64,000 bases of DNA, from NCBI RefSeq assembly GCF_017303155.1, contig NZ_JAEKJR010000002.1, positions 558,001 to 622,000 on the forward strand, written 5' to 3'. Position 1 is the first letter of the stretch. Each line of letters opens with the position of its first letter. The DNA is from Microbulbifer salipaludis (lineage in GTDB: Bacteria; Pseudomonadota; Gammaproteobacteria; Pseudomonadales; Cellvibrionaceae). Positions 48,876 through 57,399 of this stretch are shown piece after piece. A program made the position numbers and the translations under genes. A model generated the notes under the pieces. The model made no database searches. It was not told the origin of the DNA and saw only the letters and a program-made list of their open reading frames with translations.

Positions 48876-49618
48876 TGTTACGACTCGCGCCAAGTCGTGT
48901 TTGCAGTAGTGATGGGATGTTTCCCCGGATATTTAGCATGGTTAAAGATTACTTTTCACTCGGTCATCCTCTCGCTGCATTCCGTAGCCAAATGTCGCTG
49001 CACGCCAGGCGGAGCATGTTCAAGCGTTTTATGGATGAGATCCAGCCCTCGCCGGCAGATCGTATCCTGGACGTGGGGGTTACACCGGACCTCCAATTGG
49101 TTGATAGCAACTACTTCGAAGCGTTGTATCCTTACAGAAAACAAGTCACTGCAGTCAGCATTGAAGATGTCACGCCGCTGGTTTATGTGTATCCGGAAGT
49201 AGCTTTTCGGCAAGTGCAGCCGGGACCGCTGCCTTTTGCGGATGACGAGTTTGATGTTGTATTTTGCTCCGCAGTTTTGGAGCACGTCGGGAATTTCGAG
49301 CAGCAAGAGGCATTTCTGGCAGAGCTGCTACGTGTATCCAAAAAGTTTTACATCACGACGCCTAACCGATGGTATCCGGTAGATTTTCATACGATTTTGC
49401 CTTTTATCCATTGGTTGCCCAAGGGGCTGCATCGCAAGCTACTGAAGTTGGTTGGGCATGATTTCCTCGCGCGAGAGGAAAACCTGAATTTGTGTGCTGC
49501 CTCTGATGTGAGACGAATGATGGGTGATCGCGCTCACTTCAACATTAGTTACCAGTGGTTTCTTGGCCTGCCGTCAAACATTCTAATCTTTGGTGAGAGT
49601 GGCACGGCTGATGCGTGA
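48875..49618 (+). CDS. SAM-dependent methyltransferase, class I
   Basis: A protein of up to 247 aa with a Rossmann-type methyltransferase core: DRILDVGVTPDLQL (motif I, atypical), FADDEFDVVFCSAVLEHV (motif IV) and FYITTPNRWYPVDFHTIL. The start may be GTG at 48875 overlapping the previous stop, or ATG at 48917 or 48938 (MVKDYFSLGHP). The substrate is unknown; a glycan or lipid is likely from context. It overlaps the next gene by 8 bp. Confidence 0.8.
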   Translation: MLRLAPSRVCSSDGMFPRIFSMVKDYFSLGHPLAAFRSQMSLHARRSMFKRFMDEIQPSPADRILDVGVTPDLQLVDSNYFEALYPYRKQVTAVSIEDVTPLVYVYPEVAFRQVQPGPLPFADDEFDVVFCSAVLEHVGNFEQQEAFLAELLRVSKKFYITTPNRWYPVDFHTILPFIHWLPKGLHRKLLKLVGHDFLAREENLNLCAASDVRRMMGDRAHFNISYQWFLGLPSNILIFGESGTADA

Positions 49619-50009
49619 CTATTTCTCTTTTCTATTGGTTGGGGCCCTGACTGGAGTTTTTTCCATAGCAATTATTCAGTCTTCTTCCTACCTGGCTCCC
49701 GAATATTTTAGCCAGTACCAGTGGTTGATCTATTTATTGGTTTACCTGTCTTCGTCGGTAGTGAGTTTTGTTGTGCTGACGCTCGGGGTCTTTGGCGGCG
49801 AGCTTCGCCGTATGCGCCGCTTGCCGGCGTATCTATGTTGGACGCTTACGATAGCGGTTGTTTCTTCCTGGTTGGCAGTTCTCATATTTGAGTGTCTTTA
49901 CGGAGTTGTCTGGTTGCGAAGCTACTTTATCGAGTCTCTTGCGCCTGTAATTGCTGTATTATTGCTCTCGCCAATTACGTTTCTTGGATCTAGAAAGTTG
50001 CTAGCATGA
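49611..50009 (+). CDS. Small four-TM membrane protein, GtrA-like
   Basis: A 132-aa protein with four predicted TM helices starting MRDYFSFLLVGALTGVFSIA. The topology and the opening FLLVGALTG resemble GtrA-family proteins, thought to flip bactoprenol-linked sugars. The match is by pattern only. It overlaps the genes on both sides (8 and 4 bp), which indicates tight coupling. Confidence 0.6.
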   Translation: MRDYFSFLLVGALTGVFSIAIIQSSSYLAPEYFSQYQWLIYLLVYLSSSVVSFVVLTLGVFGGELRRMRRLPAYLCWTLTIAVVSSWLAVLIFECLYGVVWLRSYFIESLAPVIAVLLLSPITFLGSRKLLA

Positions 50010-50950
50010 ACTCTGATACCAAAGCTAAGTTGCCAGTTATTTCACAGTCATCATTGTTTTCAGGTGATAAACATTGCGAAATCGCTAGTGGCTATGACTA
50101 TGAATATCAAACTTGCTCGAACGAATTTCAGTTTGTTCAGTGCGAGCCAAGTGGCTTGGTGATGCTGAAGGAGCGTCCTGCGGATGGAAATATAAATGAT
50201 ATCTACCCGCCTGAGTATGAGCCTTATCTGTTCGATGAGAAGAAAAACTTGCTGGGTTGGTTTCGCTCCCAAGTCCAAAAAAGAAAGGTAGATGTCGTCA
50301 GGAAATACGTCTCTGACGATGCGAAGATCTTGGATCTTGGTTGTGGTAGCGGCGTTTTGCTTCGCTTGCTTGAGCGGTTCGGGTCGAAGTTCTGGGAGTT
50401 GCACGCGTGTGACTTGAATGAGGAGTCTTTGCGTAGCTTGGAAGCGCACGGGATAACCACTCATTCCACAGGTTATGAAAATATTCAGTTGGATGACTAT
50501 TTCGATATCATTATTCTGAACCAAGTGCTCGAGCATTTTGCTGACCCGCGCGCGGCGCTTGCCGGTTGTCGGCGTTTGTTGCGTAGTGGTGGTGTGCTGT
50601 TAATCGAAACCCCCTCTACGGAAGGTCTCGATGCGCATATTTTCAGGAGCGGTGTATGGGGGGGATACCATATTCCTCGGCATTTTTATCTTTTTAATGA
50701 AGATAGTGGACGCAAAGTGCTCTTGGAAGAGGGGTTTGATGTCGATAGTGTCGAATACATGGCGAGTCCTGCCTTCTGGATACAATCCCTGCACCACATT
50801 TTTGCTGCGTCCGGTAAACATCTGTTGTCCCGTTTTTTTCGCCTGGGAAATTTGCCTCTGCTCGCTTTCTTTACATGTTTTGATGTGGTTCGCAAAGCGA
50901 TTGGTTTAAAGACAAGTAATATGCGTATCGTAGGCGTGAAAAAATGCTAA
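50006..50950 (+). CDS. Class I SAM-dependent methyltransferase (Methyltransf_23 type)
   Basis: A 314-aa protein. Motif I KILDLGCGSGVLLRLLE is near residue 108, followed by FDIIILNQVLEHFADPRAA and GGVLLIETPSTEGLDA. The layout resembles methyltransferases found in O-antigen and surface-glycan clusters. Its ATG overlaps the stop of the GtrA-like gene, and it overlaps the desaturase gene by 7 bp. The substrate is unknown. Confidence 0.87.
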   Translation: MNSDTKAKLPVISQSSLFSGDKHCEIASGYDYEYQTCSNEFQFVQCEPSGLVMLKERPADGNINDIYPPEYEPYLFDEKKNLLGWFRSQVQKRKVDVVRKYVSDDAKILDLGCGSGVLLRLLERFGSKFWELHACDLNEESLRSLEAHGITTHSTGYENIQLDDYFDIIILNQVLEHFADPRAALAGCRRLLRSGGVLLIETPSTEGLDAHIFRSGVWGGYHIPRHFYLFNEDSGRKVLLEEGFDVDSVEYMASPAFWIQSLHHIFAASGKHLLSRFFRLGNLPLLAFFTCFDVVRKAIGLKTSNMRIVGVKKC

Positions 50951-51903
50951 AGAAAAATGATATTCCGGCGCATTTCTTCGTTATCCCTCTTTGGAGGGTG
51001 TTATTTTCGATTGCATTTGTTTGGTCAGGGATTCTGAGCTGTTGGTTGGTGGCCAGTTATGGTGAAAGCTATCTATTTGGCTTTGCTGCGATTGTTCTTG
51101 TAGGGGTTCTCCAGTATCACTTGAATGTGATCGGCCACGACGGGTTGCACTTCAATGTGGGGCGTTCCAGAAGCGCGAATGATCTTGTTTGTCGTTTTCT
51201 GTTGCACGGCCCTTTGTTGTCTCCGCTCTCTCTATTGCGAAAGAACCATTTGAGTCACCATGCCCATCTTGGTGGCGCAAGGGATAATGATCGTCATTAC
51301 TATGAAATTAGTCGCTTTGGCAACTCTCGGCGATGGATTCTATGGCTGATTTCCAGTTTGCTGGGCGGCATGACCTTTCAAGTCGTTCGGAAGCTACTCT
51401 TCTCCAGGGGTGGATCAGGTTCCTCTGCCAAGTCTCCGATTAACGTCGATAGTGTGTTGGCTAAGGATCTTTTCTCCATTGGTCTTACGCAGTTGCTGAT
51501 ATTGGCGCTGCTCTGGTTCTTATTTTCTGGTGTTCATGGGTATTTGGTGTTCTGGCTGCTTCCCATGTTTACGGTCATGTTCGGGTTGAATGTAGTGCGG
51601 TCCTGCCTAGAGCATGCGGTTGATGTGTTGGATGCGTCGCGGTATTTGAGTTTTCGTCCTGCGGTTTTGGAGCGGTTCTTTCTTTCGCCGTACAATATGA
51701 ATTTTCATGCGGAGCACCATTTTTATCCTACAGTGCCGATGCATCACTTACCGGCATTTGGTCGCTTCTTGAGGCGGGCAGGGGTGAAATATGACAGGCT
51801 TCCAGGGTATATGTCCCGGCTCTGCTATTTGAGCAGAGTGTCAAGTGCATTTGCGCCAGACAGAGGGGGCGCTGGTGAATTGGTCGATGGCGGTGCCTCT
51901 TGA
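50944..51903 (+). CDS. Membrane fatty acid desaturase family protein
   Basis: A 319-aa membrane di-iron protein with histidine boxes GHDGLH, HLSHHAH and HAEHH (within FHAEHHFYPTVP). It has about four hydrophobic segments. It is unrelated in detail to the desaturase at 11383-12525 and belongs to the DesA/CrtR-like branch that also includes hydroxylases. Its place at the end of a glycan-type cassette suggests modification of a lipid carrier or acyl group. This is inferred. Confidence 0.85.
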   Translation: MLKKNDIPAHFFVIPLWRVLFSIAFVWSGILSCWLVASYGESYLFGFAAIVLVGVLQYHLNVIGHDGLHFNVGRSRSANDLVCRFLLHGPLLSPLSLLRKNHLSHHAHLGGARDNDRHYYEISRFGNSRRWILWLISSLLGGMTFQVVRKLLFSRGGSGSSAKSPINVDSVLAKDLFSIGLTQLLILALLWFLFSGVHGYLVFWLLPMFTVMFGLNVVRSCLEHAVDVLDASRYLSFRPAVLERFFLSPYNMNFHAEHHFYPTVPMHHLPAFGRFLRRAGVKYDRLPGYMSRLCYLSRVSSAFAPDRGGAGELVDGGAS

Positions 51904-52012
51904 TTGTTTTTGATGTATTTACTGAGCCTTCGTTGATTTTCTTTGCGGCTCGGTCAGGTCGATTGATCGGATTCGTTGCTTCAGTGACCGTGACCGCTTA
52001 CTTTACTGCATT
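51904..52012. other. AT-richer gap before the IS remnant
   Basis: About 110 bp without a gene or clear signal, between the desaturase stop codon and the left end of the IS3-like remnant. Confidence 0.3.
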
Positions 52013-52080
52013 TGTAGTGGTCTATTAATCCCGGACACCAACTTAGGTGGTATGGTTGCAACCTGAATTAGAGGCGTTCA

Positions 52081-52633
<553 letters not shown>

Positions 52634-52980
52634 TACTATCCGTTTGAAACCATTTCCTGCACCGAAGCGAAGATAAATGAGGCTAAGTATGCTGCGGCAG
52701 TGACTACTACGTATCCAAAGCTTGTCAGCCCTTCAAGTGGCCTGCGGATGTGGTCAGATATGGCTTGAAGATTCTTGATCGCCGGGAAAATCGCTACAAA
52801 AAGTAGTCTGTCGCGGCCATGTCGAGAGCTGGGGTGTGGGCATGCAAATTGGTGTGAGAGAGATTTTTACTGGGACACTCCGGCAGCGCTTTTGTATCTG
52901 TAAAAGCACATAGGCATGTGGGGGGCGCTTGTCGGGACTCTACAATTGCTAGAGGCCCCACTGATGAGGAGTATCAGTCA
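52634..52980. other. Unassigned region between IS remnant and ydcH-like gene
   Basis: About 350 bp of mixed composition. No gene, terminator or complete inverted repeat was recognised. It probably contains the deletion junction of the IS element. Confidence 0.3.
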
Positions 52981-53220
52981 ATGACCATGCGCACCTTAGA
53001 AACCGAATTCCCCGATCTCGCCGACAGTATCCGTCACCTCATCCAAGACAGTATTCAGTTCAAGACCGACCGCGACAGTTACCACAAGCTGGATAAGGCT
53101 ATCCGTGGGCTGGAGGAGCGGGGCATTGCGACGGACGATGACCATTTCAAAGAGCTGAAGACCCAGCGTGCGCGCTTGAAAGATCAGCTGTACCTCAAAG
53201 CTAAGCAGCACCAGCCCTAG
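52981..53220 (+). CDS. YdcH/DUF465 family small protein
   Basis: A 79-aa helical charged protein. It starts MTMRTLETEFPDLADSIRHL and has the family pattern of two antiparallel helices (DRDSYHKLDKAIRGLEERG, then LKTQRARLKDQLYLKA). The function of the family is unknown. GAGGAG lies 9 bp before the ATG at 52981, which was preferred over a longer frame from 52918. Confidence 0.85.
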   Translation: MTMRTLETEFPDLADSIRHLIQDSIQFKTDRDSYHKLDKAIRGLEERGIATDDDHFKELKTQRARLKDQLYLKAKQHQP

Positions 53221-53454
53221 CGGGGTTTAGAAGGGAGTCTGCACAGTCTGACCGATCATTTCTCAGCGCTCTGCCCAAGCAGAGTGTATTTGTGAGTCTC
53301 GGCCTAGGCGCTACCGGTTGCCTCTGATACGGCCTGGGAGTAGGGTCGTGCACTGTAACTGCAGTGCGATTGGCAGCTTGCGCCCCAGATGGGGTTAAGC
53401 TCGCCGTATGCGCTTTTTCAGTGATTTTAATAATGCCAATAGGACCTCCATTCG

Positions 53455-54111
53455 ATGAAGTCGACTCTGCTCGCCGTTTTTCTCACTTTCTGGTGCTTTG
53501 GCGCCGTTGCCCAGGATATTGCCCTGCCCAAAAAGCTCCCCGAACTCGCCGAAACCAACAGTGCCGACCTCGGCAAAGTGGAGGCGGGTCTGAAGGTGGG
53601 GGATACGCCTGCGGACTTTTCCGTGCGGACCCACAAAGGGGAGGCCGTCTCTCTAAACAGCCTGTTGAAAATGGATGCGCCGATTCTGGTGGTGTTTTAC
53701 CGCGGTGGCTGGTGCCCGTATTGCAACGTGCAGATTCGCCAACTGGCGGAGGCCTGGCCGGAATTTGAGAAGCGCGGAGTGACGCCGGTGCTGATCAGTG
53801 TGGACAAGCCGGATGCCAGTGCCTTGGCCAAGGCGACCTATGAAATCCCGTTTCCGGTGCTGTCTGACCCTGAGCTCAAGGCCCATGAGGCGTTTGATGT
53901 GGTGGTGGAGATCGACGATGCCACCGCCGAGAAGTACAAGACCTACGGCATCGTACTGGAGGACTGGTCTGGCAAGGACCATCACAAAGTTGCGGCACCG
54001 GGTATCTTTCTGGTGAATGCCGATGGCGCGGTGGCGTGGGCGCATGTTTCCCAAGACTACAAAACCCGCCCGAGTGTGGTTCAGCTGCTCGGCATGCTGG
54101 ATGCGCGCTGA
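53455..54111 (+). CDS. Exported peroxiredoxin-like (AhpC/TSA) protein
   Basis: A 218-aa protein with a signal peptide (about 1-19, ending GAVAQ) and a thioredoxin-fold domain. The active site FYRGGWCPYCNVQIRQL (Cys87, Cys90) places it in the AhpC-TSA branch. It probably reduces peroxides or disulfides in the periplasm. AGGACC precedes the ATG. It converges on the glycerophosphodiesterase fragment, with a hairpin (GGCGGG/CCCGCC, 54129-54149) between. Confidence 0.88.
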   Translation: MKSTLLAVFLTFWCFGAVAQDIALPKKLPELAETNSADLGKVEAGLKVGDTPADFSVRTHKGEAVSLNSLLKMDAPILVVFYRGGWCPYCNVQIRQLAEAWPEFEKRGVTPVLISVDKPDASALAKATYEIPFPVLSDPELKAHEAFDVVVEIDDATAEKYKTYGIVLEDWSGKDHHKVAAPGIFLVNADGAVAWAHVSQDYKTRPSVVQLLGMLDAR

Positions 54112-54143
54112 TCGTTCGTGATTTTCTGGCGGGTCGGTTCCGG

Positions 54144-54319
54144 CCCGCCTAGTTACACTTCCCCATCGGCTCAATTTGCTGGGCCAGCATTTCCCCGGTT
54201 TTCTCCGCGTTGTAATCCATGATCAGTTGCGGCTCGTCGGTAAAGACGCCGTCGGCGTTCATGCCGACCACCAGTGCCAGATCGTGCGGGTGGTTGACGG
54301 TGAATTCGTAGCTCTTGAA
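54144..54319. repeat. Direct repeat, left copy, bounding the inserted module
   Basis: About 93% identical to 55876-56051 at a constant offset of 1,732 bp. Recombination between the two copies would remove the module and leave an intact phosphodiesterase gene. Confidence 0.93.
54149..54319 (-). pseudogene. Duplicated 3' end of the glycerophosphodiesterase gene
   Basis: Encodes about 57 residues (…FTVNHPHDLALVVGMNADGV… to …EPMGKCN and stop) that match the C-terminus of the intact gene at 55881-56642. The DNA match spans 54144-54319 versus 55876-56051, with 12 differences in 176 bp; only three change an amino acid near the upstream end. Upstream of 54319 the sequence is unrelated. It is a severed gene end bounding the two-gene module. 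Confidence 0.93.
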
Positions 54320-54430
54320 GCTGCACAGTTCCTTCTGGCAGTTTTGGAAACCGTGACAAACGTACCAATTTTTCAAGTCCTGATTTCTTCTGTATTCTGC
54401 TGCGACTAACAGGATTACGGACAGCATGTT

Positions 54431-55453
54431 ATGGAAAAGGAAAATTTCCCTGAAGATGCGCTCTTCTTTATTGCCGATGGTCACTACAGCACTGATCAAG
54501 TCCTTGCGGCGATTTATGGTCATTCGGCCACTTCTGCGAAACAACATTTTCTAAGTGTGAATTCACATCTTGTGGGTGGTGCTGTGCGCCCGGGGCAAGT
54601 AGTCATTATTACCTCGCCAGATAATGCAGCCTGCCAGAAATGGGAGGTGGTGATGCAGGAGGCCGTTCGGGTTCACGAGTCTGAGCTACGGGCGATGACC
54701 GAACAAGAGAAGAAGGTTCTGGCGAAAAACTATGCATTTTTGAGTGATGTGGCGAGCTATACATCACCGATGTATGGGTGGGCCAATGGCTACTTTTCCC
54801 AAAAAACCAAGCTGGTCGAAAACCTGCTGGACCAGATGGATAGGTTGTACCAATCCAGCTACCGAAACCATGGGCACCTGAACTCTAATCACTTCTTTGC
54901 GCAGCGACGTGCGCTTTTTACCCAGCTGGATCAGGCGGTGAACGGAATGGTTCGCCGTGAGCTATTTGGTAGCTCGGCTGCTGCTGTTGGGGTCAAAAGA
55001 CAGCTGGGAATTAGCAGTAAGGCGACCGTGCACCAATGGAAGAGCCAGGTTGAACCGGGGCGAATTCCTGAGTTGTCAGGCCGTTATGTACAGTTGAGAG
55101 CTGCGGCAAAAAACTTTGCTCGCCTTGGCTATATTGCGATCGGTCTCGAAGTTGTGGGTGGCTACGCCAATATTCAGAGAGTGTGCACTGAGGCTTCGGG
55201 TTCGGTGCTATGTGCGAAGACAAAGTACACAGAGTCACTTAAGGTGGGAGGTAGCGTCGTGGGAGGGGTAGCTGGTGGTGGCTTGGCTGCGTATGGCACG
55301 TGCAACTTATTGTTTGGCCTGGAAACTGCCGGGACAAGTTTGCTTTGGTGTGGTCTTCTGGTGGGCGCAGCTGGTAGTTACGTGGGCTCCAAGTCGCTCG
55401 GTAAGGGCGGTGAGGTGCTAGGAGAGTTTGTCTATGAGAGGGCCGTGAATTGA
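54431..55453 (+). CDS. Putative membrane-active effector: LysM-like N-terminus, glycine-zipper C-terminus
   Basis: A 340-aa protein I cannot assign to a named family. Residues about 14-62 resemble a LysM module (ADGHYSTDQVLAAIYG … AVRPGQVVII). A helical charged middle follows. The C-terminal part (about 270-325) is strongly hydrophobic and glycine-rich (VGGSVVGGVAGGGLAAYG, then LLWCGLLVGAAGSYVG). This build is seen in pore-forming type VI effectors and similar toxins. There is no signal peptide. It overlaps a small two-TM protein gene by 4 bp, as effector/immunity pairs do. G+C is clearly below that of its neighbours. The function is inferred. Confidence 0.75.
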   Translation: MEKENFPEDALFFIADGHYSTDQVLAAIYGHSATSAKQHFLSVNSHLVGGAVRPGQVVIITSPDNAACQKWEVVMQEAVRVHESELRAMTEQEKKVLAKNYAFLSDVASYTSPMYGWANGYFSQKTKLVENLLDQMDRLYQSSYRNHGHLNSNHFFAQRRALFTQLDQAVNGMVRRELFGSSAAAVGVKRQLGISSKATVHQWKSQVEPGRIPELSGRYVQLRAAAKNFARLGYIAIGLEVVGGYANIQRVCTEASGSVLCAKTKYTESLKVGGSVVGGVAGGGLAAYGTCNLLFGLETAGTSLLWCGLLVGAAGSYVGSKSLGKGGEVLGEFVYERAVN

Positions 55454-55800
55454 CTTTTCTGCACGTAATGCTGGGTTTGTATGTACTCGGGGCTTTCCTT
55501 TTTCTTGCGGCGGTTGTTAATGCGGTAGTTTTTTACCGTAAATACTATAAAACACTCTCTCGAAAAATTGACGGCGAGTTTACTGATATCGGGTTTATCC
55601 TTTCTGCCAGCAGGTTCATGCACTGGGGACACTTTTGCCTGAGTGAAAAGCGTGCCAAGCGTTTTGGGGTTGATACCTATTTTTCGGAATTGCCGAAGAT
55701 GGCACGTGCGCAGTTAATATTTCACTGGTCCGTGTTTATTTTTTTGGGGCTGGTAATGCTGTTGACTTGGGGCTGGCTGGAGTTTCGAGGTGATGGTTAG
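55450..55800 (+). CDS. Putative immunity protein: small two-TM membrane protein
   Basis: A 116-aa protein with TM helices at about 4-28 (LHVMLGLYVLGAFLFLAAVV) and 88-111 (LIFHWSVFIFLGLVMLLTWG) and a basic cytoplasmic or periplasmic loop between. The start is probably TTG at 55450, overlapping the upstream TGA and preceded by GAGAGGG; ATG at 55468 is an alternative. Size, membrane location and coupling fit an immunity protein to a membrane-targeting toxin. No family was recognised. Confidence 0.68.
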   Translation: MTFLHVMLGLYVLGAFLFLAAVVNAVVFYRKYYKTLSRKIDGEFTDIGFILSASRFMHWGHFCLSEKRAKRFGVDTYFSELPKMARAQLIFHWSVFIFLGLVMLLTWGWLEFRGDG

Positions 55801-55875
55801 CGCTGAGGGGCAAAGCGCATGGTTTCAGTGTGCCATTTACCTGTTTGATTGTTGGCGGCTCGCTGTCTGTTCCAA

Positions 55876-56051
55876 CCCGCCTAATTACACTTCCCCATTG
55901 GCTCAATCTGCTGGGCCAGCATTTCCCCGGTTTTCTCCGCGTTGTAATCCATGATCAGTTGCGGTTCGTCGGTAAAGACGCCGTCGGCGTTCATGGCGGC
56001 TACCAGTGCCAGGTCGTGCGGGTGGTTAACGGTGAAGACGTAGCTTTTGAA
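55876..56051. repeat. Direct repeat, right copy, inside the intact phosphodiesterase gene
   Basis: Partner of 54144-54319; it forms the functional 3' end of the intact gene on the minus strand. Confidence 0.93.
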
Positions 56052-56642
56052 ACCGCGCTTGTGGCCGTCGGCGATGATTTCCGGGCACACGAAGTCGAGG
56101 CTGTGGTGGATTGAATAGGCTTCAAGCGGTTCACCGCAGGCGGCGAGGTCCAGGGGGACGCCGTCGATGAGTACGCCGCGGCGCACTCTCGGGATCAGTT
56201 TCAGGCATTCGTAGATCTGGCGGTGGTCGAACGAGGAGAGCAGGTATTGCTCGTAGGTGGCGCCGTTGTCACGGATATAGGATTCCAGCTCGCGTGCGGC
56301 GAGGGCGGCGCAGTTGGGGCCTTTCATTTCTATGTTGAGCTGTGCGTTGTTGCCTACCAGCTCCAGCACTTCCCGCAGGGTGGGTACGCGCTCGCCACCG
56401 GGGAGCAGCATCTCGCGCAGCGCCGCAGGGGCGAGCTCGGTGAGCAGTTCCTGCCCCGCCAGAAGGCGGCCGAGGCGGCGGTCGTGCTTGACGATCAGTT
56501 CTCCGCCCACATTCCATACATCGATCTCTACCCCGTCGACATCAAATTCGAGGGCGTGCGTGATCGACTGCAGGGTGTTTTCCGTGGCGCGCTTGGGGTA
56601 ACCCCTGTGGGCGAAACAGAAGAGGGTGTCAGAAGTATGCAT
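55881..56642 (-). CDS. Glycerophosphoryl diester phosphodiesterase (UgpQ/GDPD type)
   Basis: A 253-aa cytosolic-type GDPD that hydrolyses glycerophosphodiesters to glycerol-3-phosphate and an alcohol. The catalytic motif HRGYPKRATENTLQSI is near the N-terminus, with DGVEIDVW and VKHDRRLGR following. C-terminal TVNHPHDL and ADGVFTDEP are standard. The ATG at 56642 gives MHTSDTLFCFAHRG; a longer frame from 56696 has an unconserved tail. Its 3' end was duplicated in the event that placed the effector-like module next to it. Confidence 0.92.
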   Translation of the reverse strand: MHTSDTLFCFAHRGYPKRATENTLQSITHALEFDVDGVEIDVWNVGGELIVKHDRRLGRLLAGQELLTELAPAALREMLLPGGERVPTLREVLELVGNNAQLNIEMKGPNCAALAARELESYIRDNGATYEQYLLSSFDHRQIYECLKLIPRVRRGVLIDGVPLDLAACGEPLEAYSIHHSLDFVCPEIIADGHKRGFKSYVFTVNHPHDLALVAAMNADGVFTDEPQLIMDYNAEKTGEMLAQQIEPMGKCN

Positions 56643-56788
56643 CTCGACGTCCACGGTGGCGGAGGTCTCCCAAGGGTGTACCAAAAGTATGACCACGAGG
56701 TGACAGCGTCACAATGCAAGGAGGCAGATTCCGCCGGAATTTTTAGACCGTTTGGTGCGGGTAGCAGGTGTCTTTATAACGGGGGTTT

Positions 56789-57316
56789 TTATTCCCCGGC
56801 GAGGGCGCGATAGCGGCCACGGTGGAACACCAGGGGTTCGCCACCGCCGGCTGTGAATTCCAGCACTTCACCCAGCAGGATGGTGTGGTCGCCGCCGTCA
56901 ATATTCTGCGCGCGGCGGCAGTGGAACAGGGCGGCGCAGTCGTCCAGTTGCGGGATATTCTGCGGGCCCTGGTGCCATTTGACCTGGCCGAACTTGTCGG
57001 CACCGCGGCCGGCAAACAGGTTGGATACGTGCTGCTGGTCGCCTTTCAGTACGTGCACCGCAAAGCGCTCGCACTCGGTGAACGCTGCGTAGCCGAGGGA
57101 ACCGCGGTCGATGCTCCAGAGGATCAGCGCCGGGTCCAGGGAGACGGAATTGAAGCTGTTGACGGTCATGCCCACGGGCTTGCCGCCGGCATCCAGGGTG
57201 GTTACCACGGTGACGCCGGTGGCGAAGTGCCCCAGGGTGTCGCGCAGGGCGCGGCTGCGCTCCTCCGGTGACTGAGGGGTTTCGATGGGGGCTGCTGAGT
57301 TGCTGGTTACCGTCAT
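56789..57316 (-). CDS. Flavin reductase family protein
   Basis: A 175-aa FMN-binding split-barrel protein of the DIM6/NTAB flavin-reductase family. Motifs are RDTLGHFATGVTVVTTLDAG, GMTVNSFNSVSLDPALIL and DHTILLGEVLEF. It reduces flavin with NAD(P)H, often for a partner monooxygenase; none is seen nearby. It lies 83 bp downstream of the rubredoxin-reductase fusion on the same strand, so both may serve electron transfer. Confidence 0.9.
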   Translation of the reverse strand: MTVTSNSAAPIETPQSPEERSRALRDTLGHFATGVTVVTTLDAGGKPVGMTVNSFNSVSLDPALILWSIDRGSLGYAAFTECERFAVHVLKGDQQHVSNLFAGRGADKFGQVKWHQGPQNIPQLDDCAALFHCRRAQNIDGGDHTILLGEVLEFTAGGGEPLVFHRGRYRALAGE

Positions 57317-57399
57317 ACTTCGTTCAAAATCTGTTCAATTTTTGTGCTGGCGGCCATTTTACGGGAAAAATGGCCGCTCTGCGTGATTTTCTTTGAATC

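Noticed and set aside
54149..54547. A 132-codon minus-strand ORF extending beyond the phosphodiesterase fragment
   Set aside because: Only the part below 54320 is homologous to a gene; the rest is chance read-through antisense to the effector-like gene.
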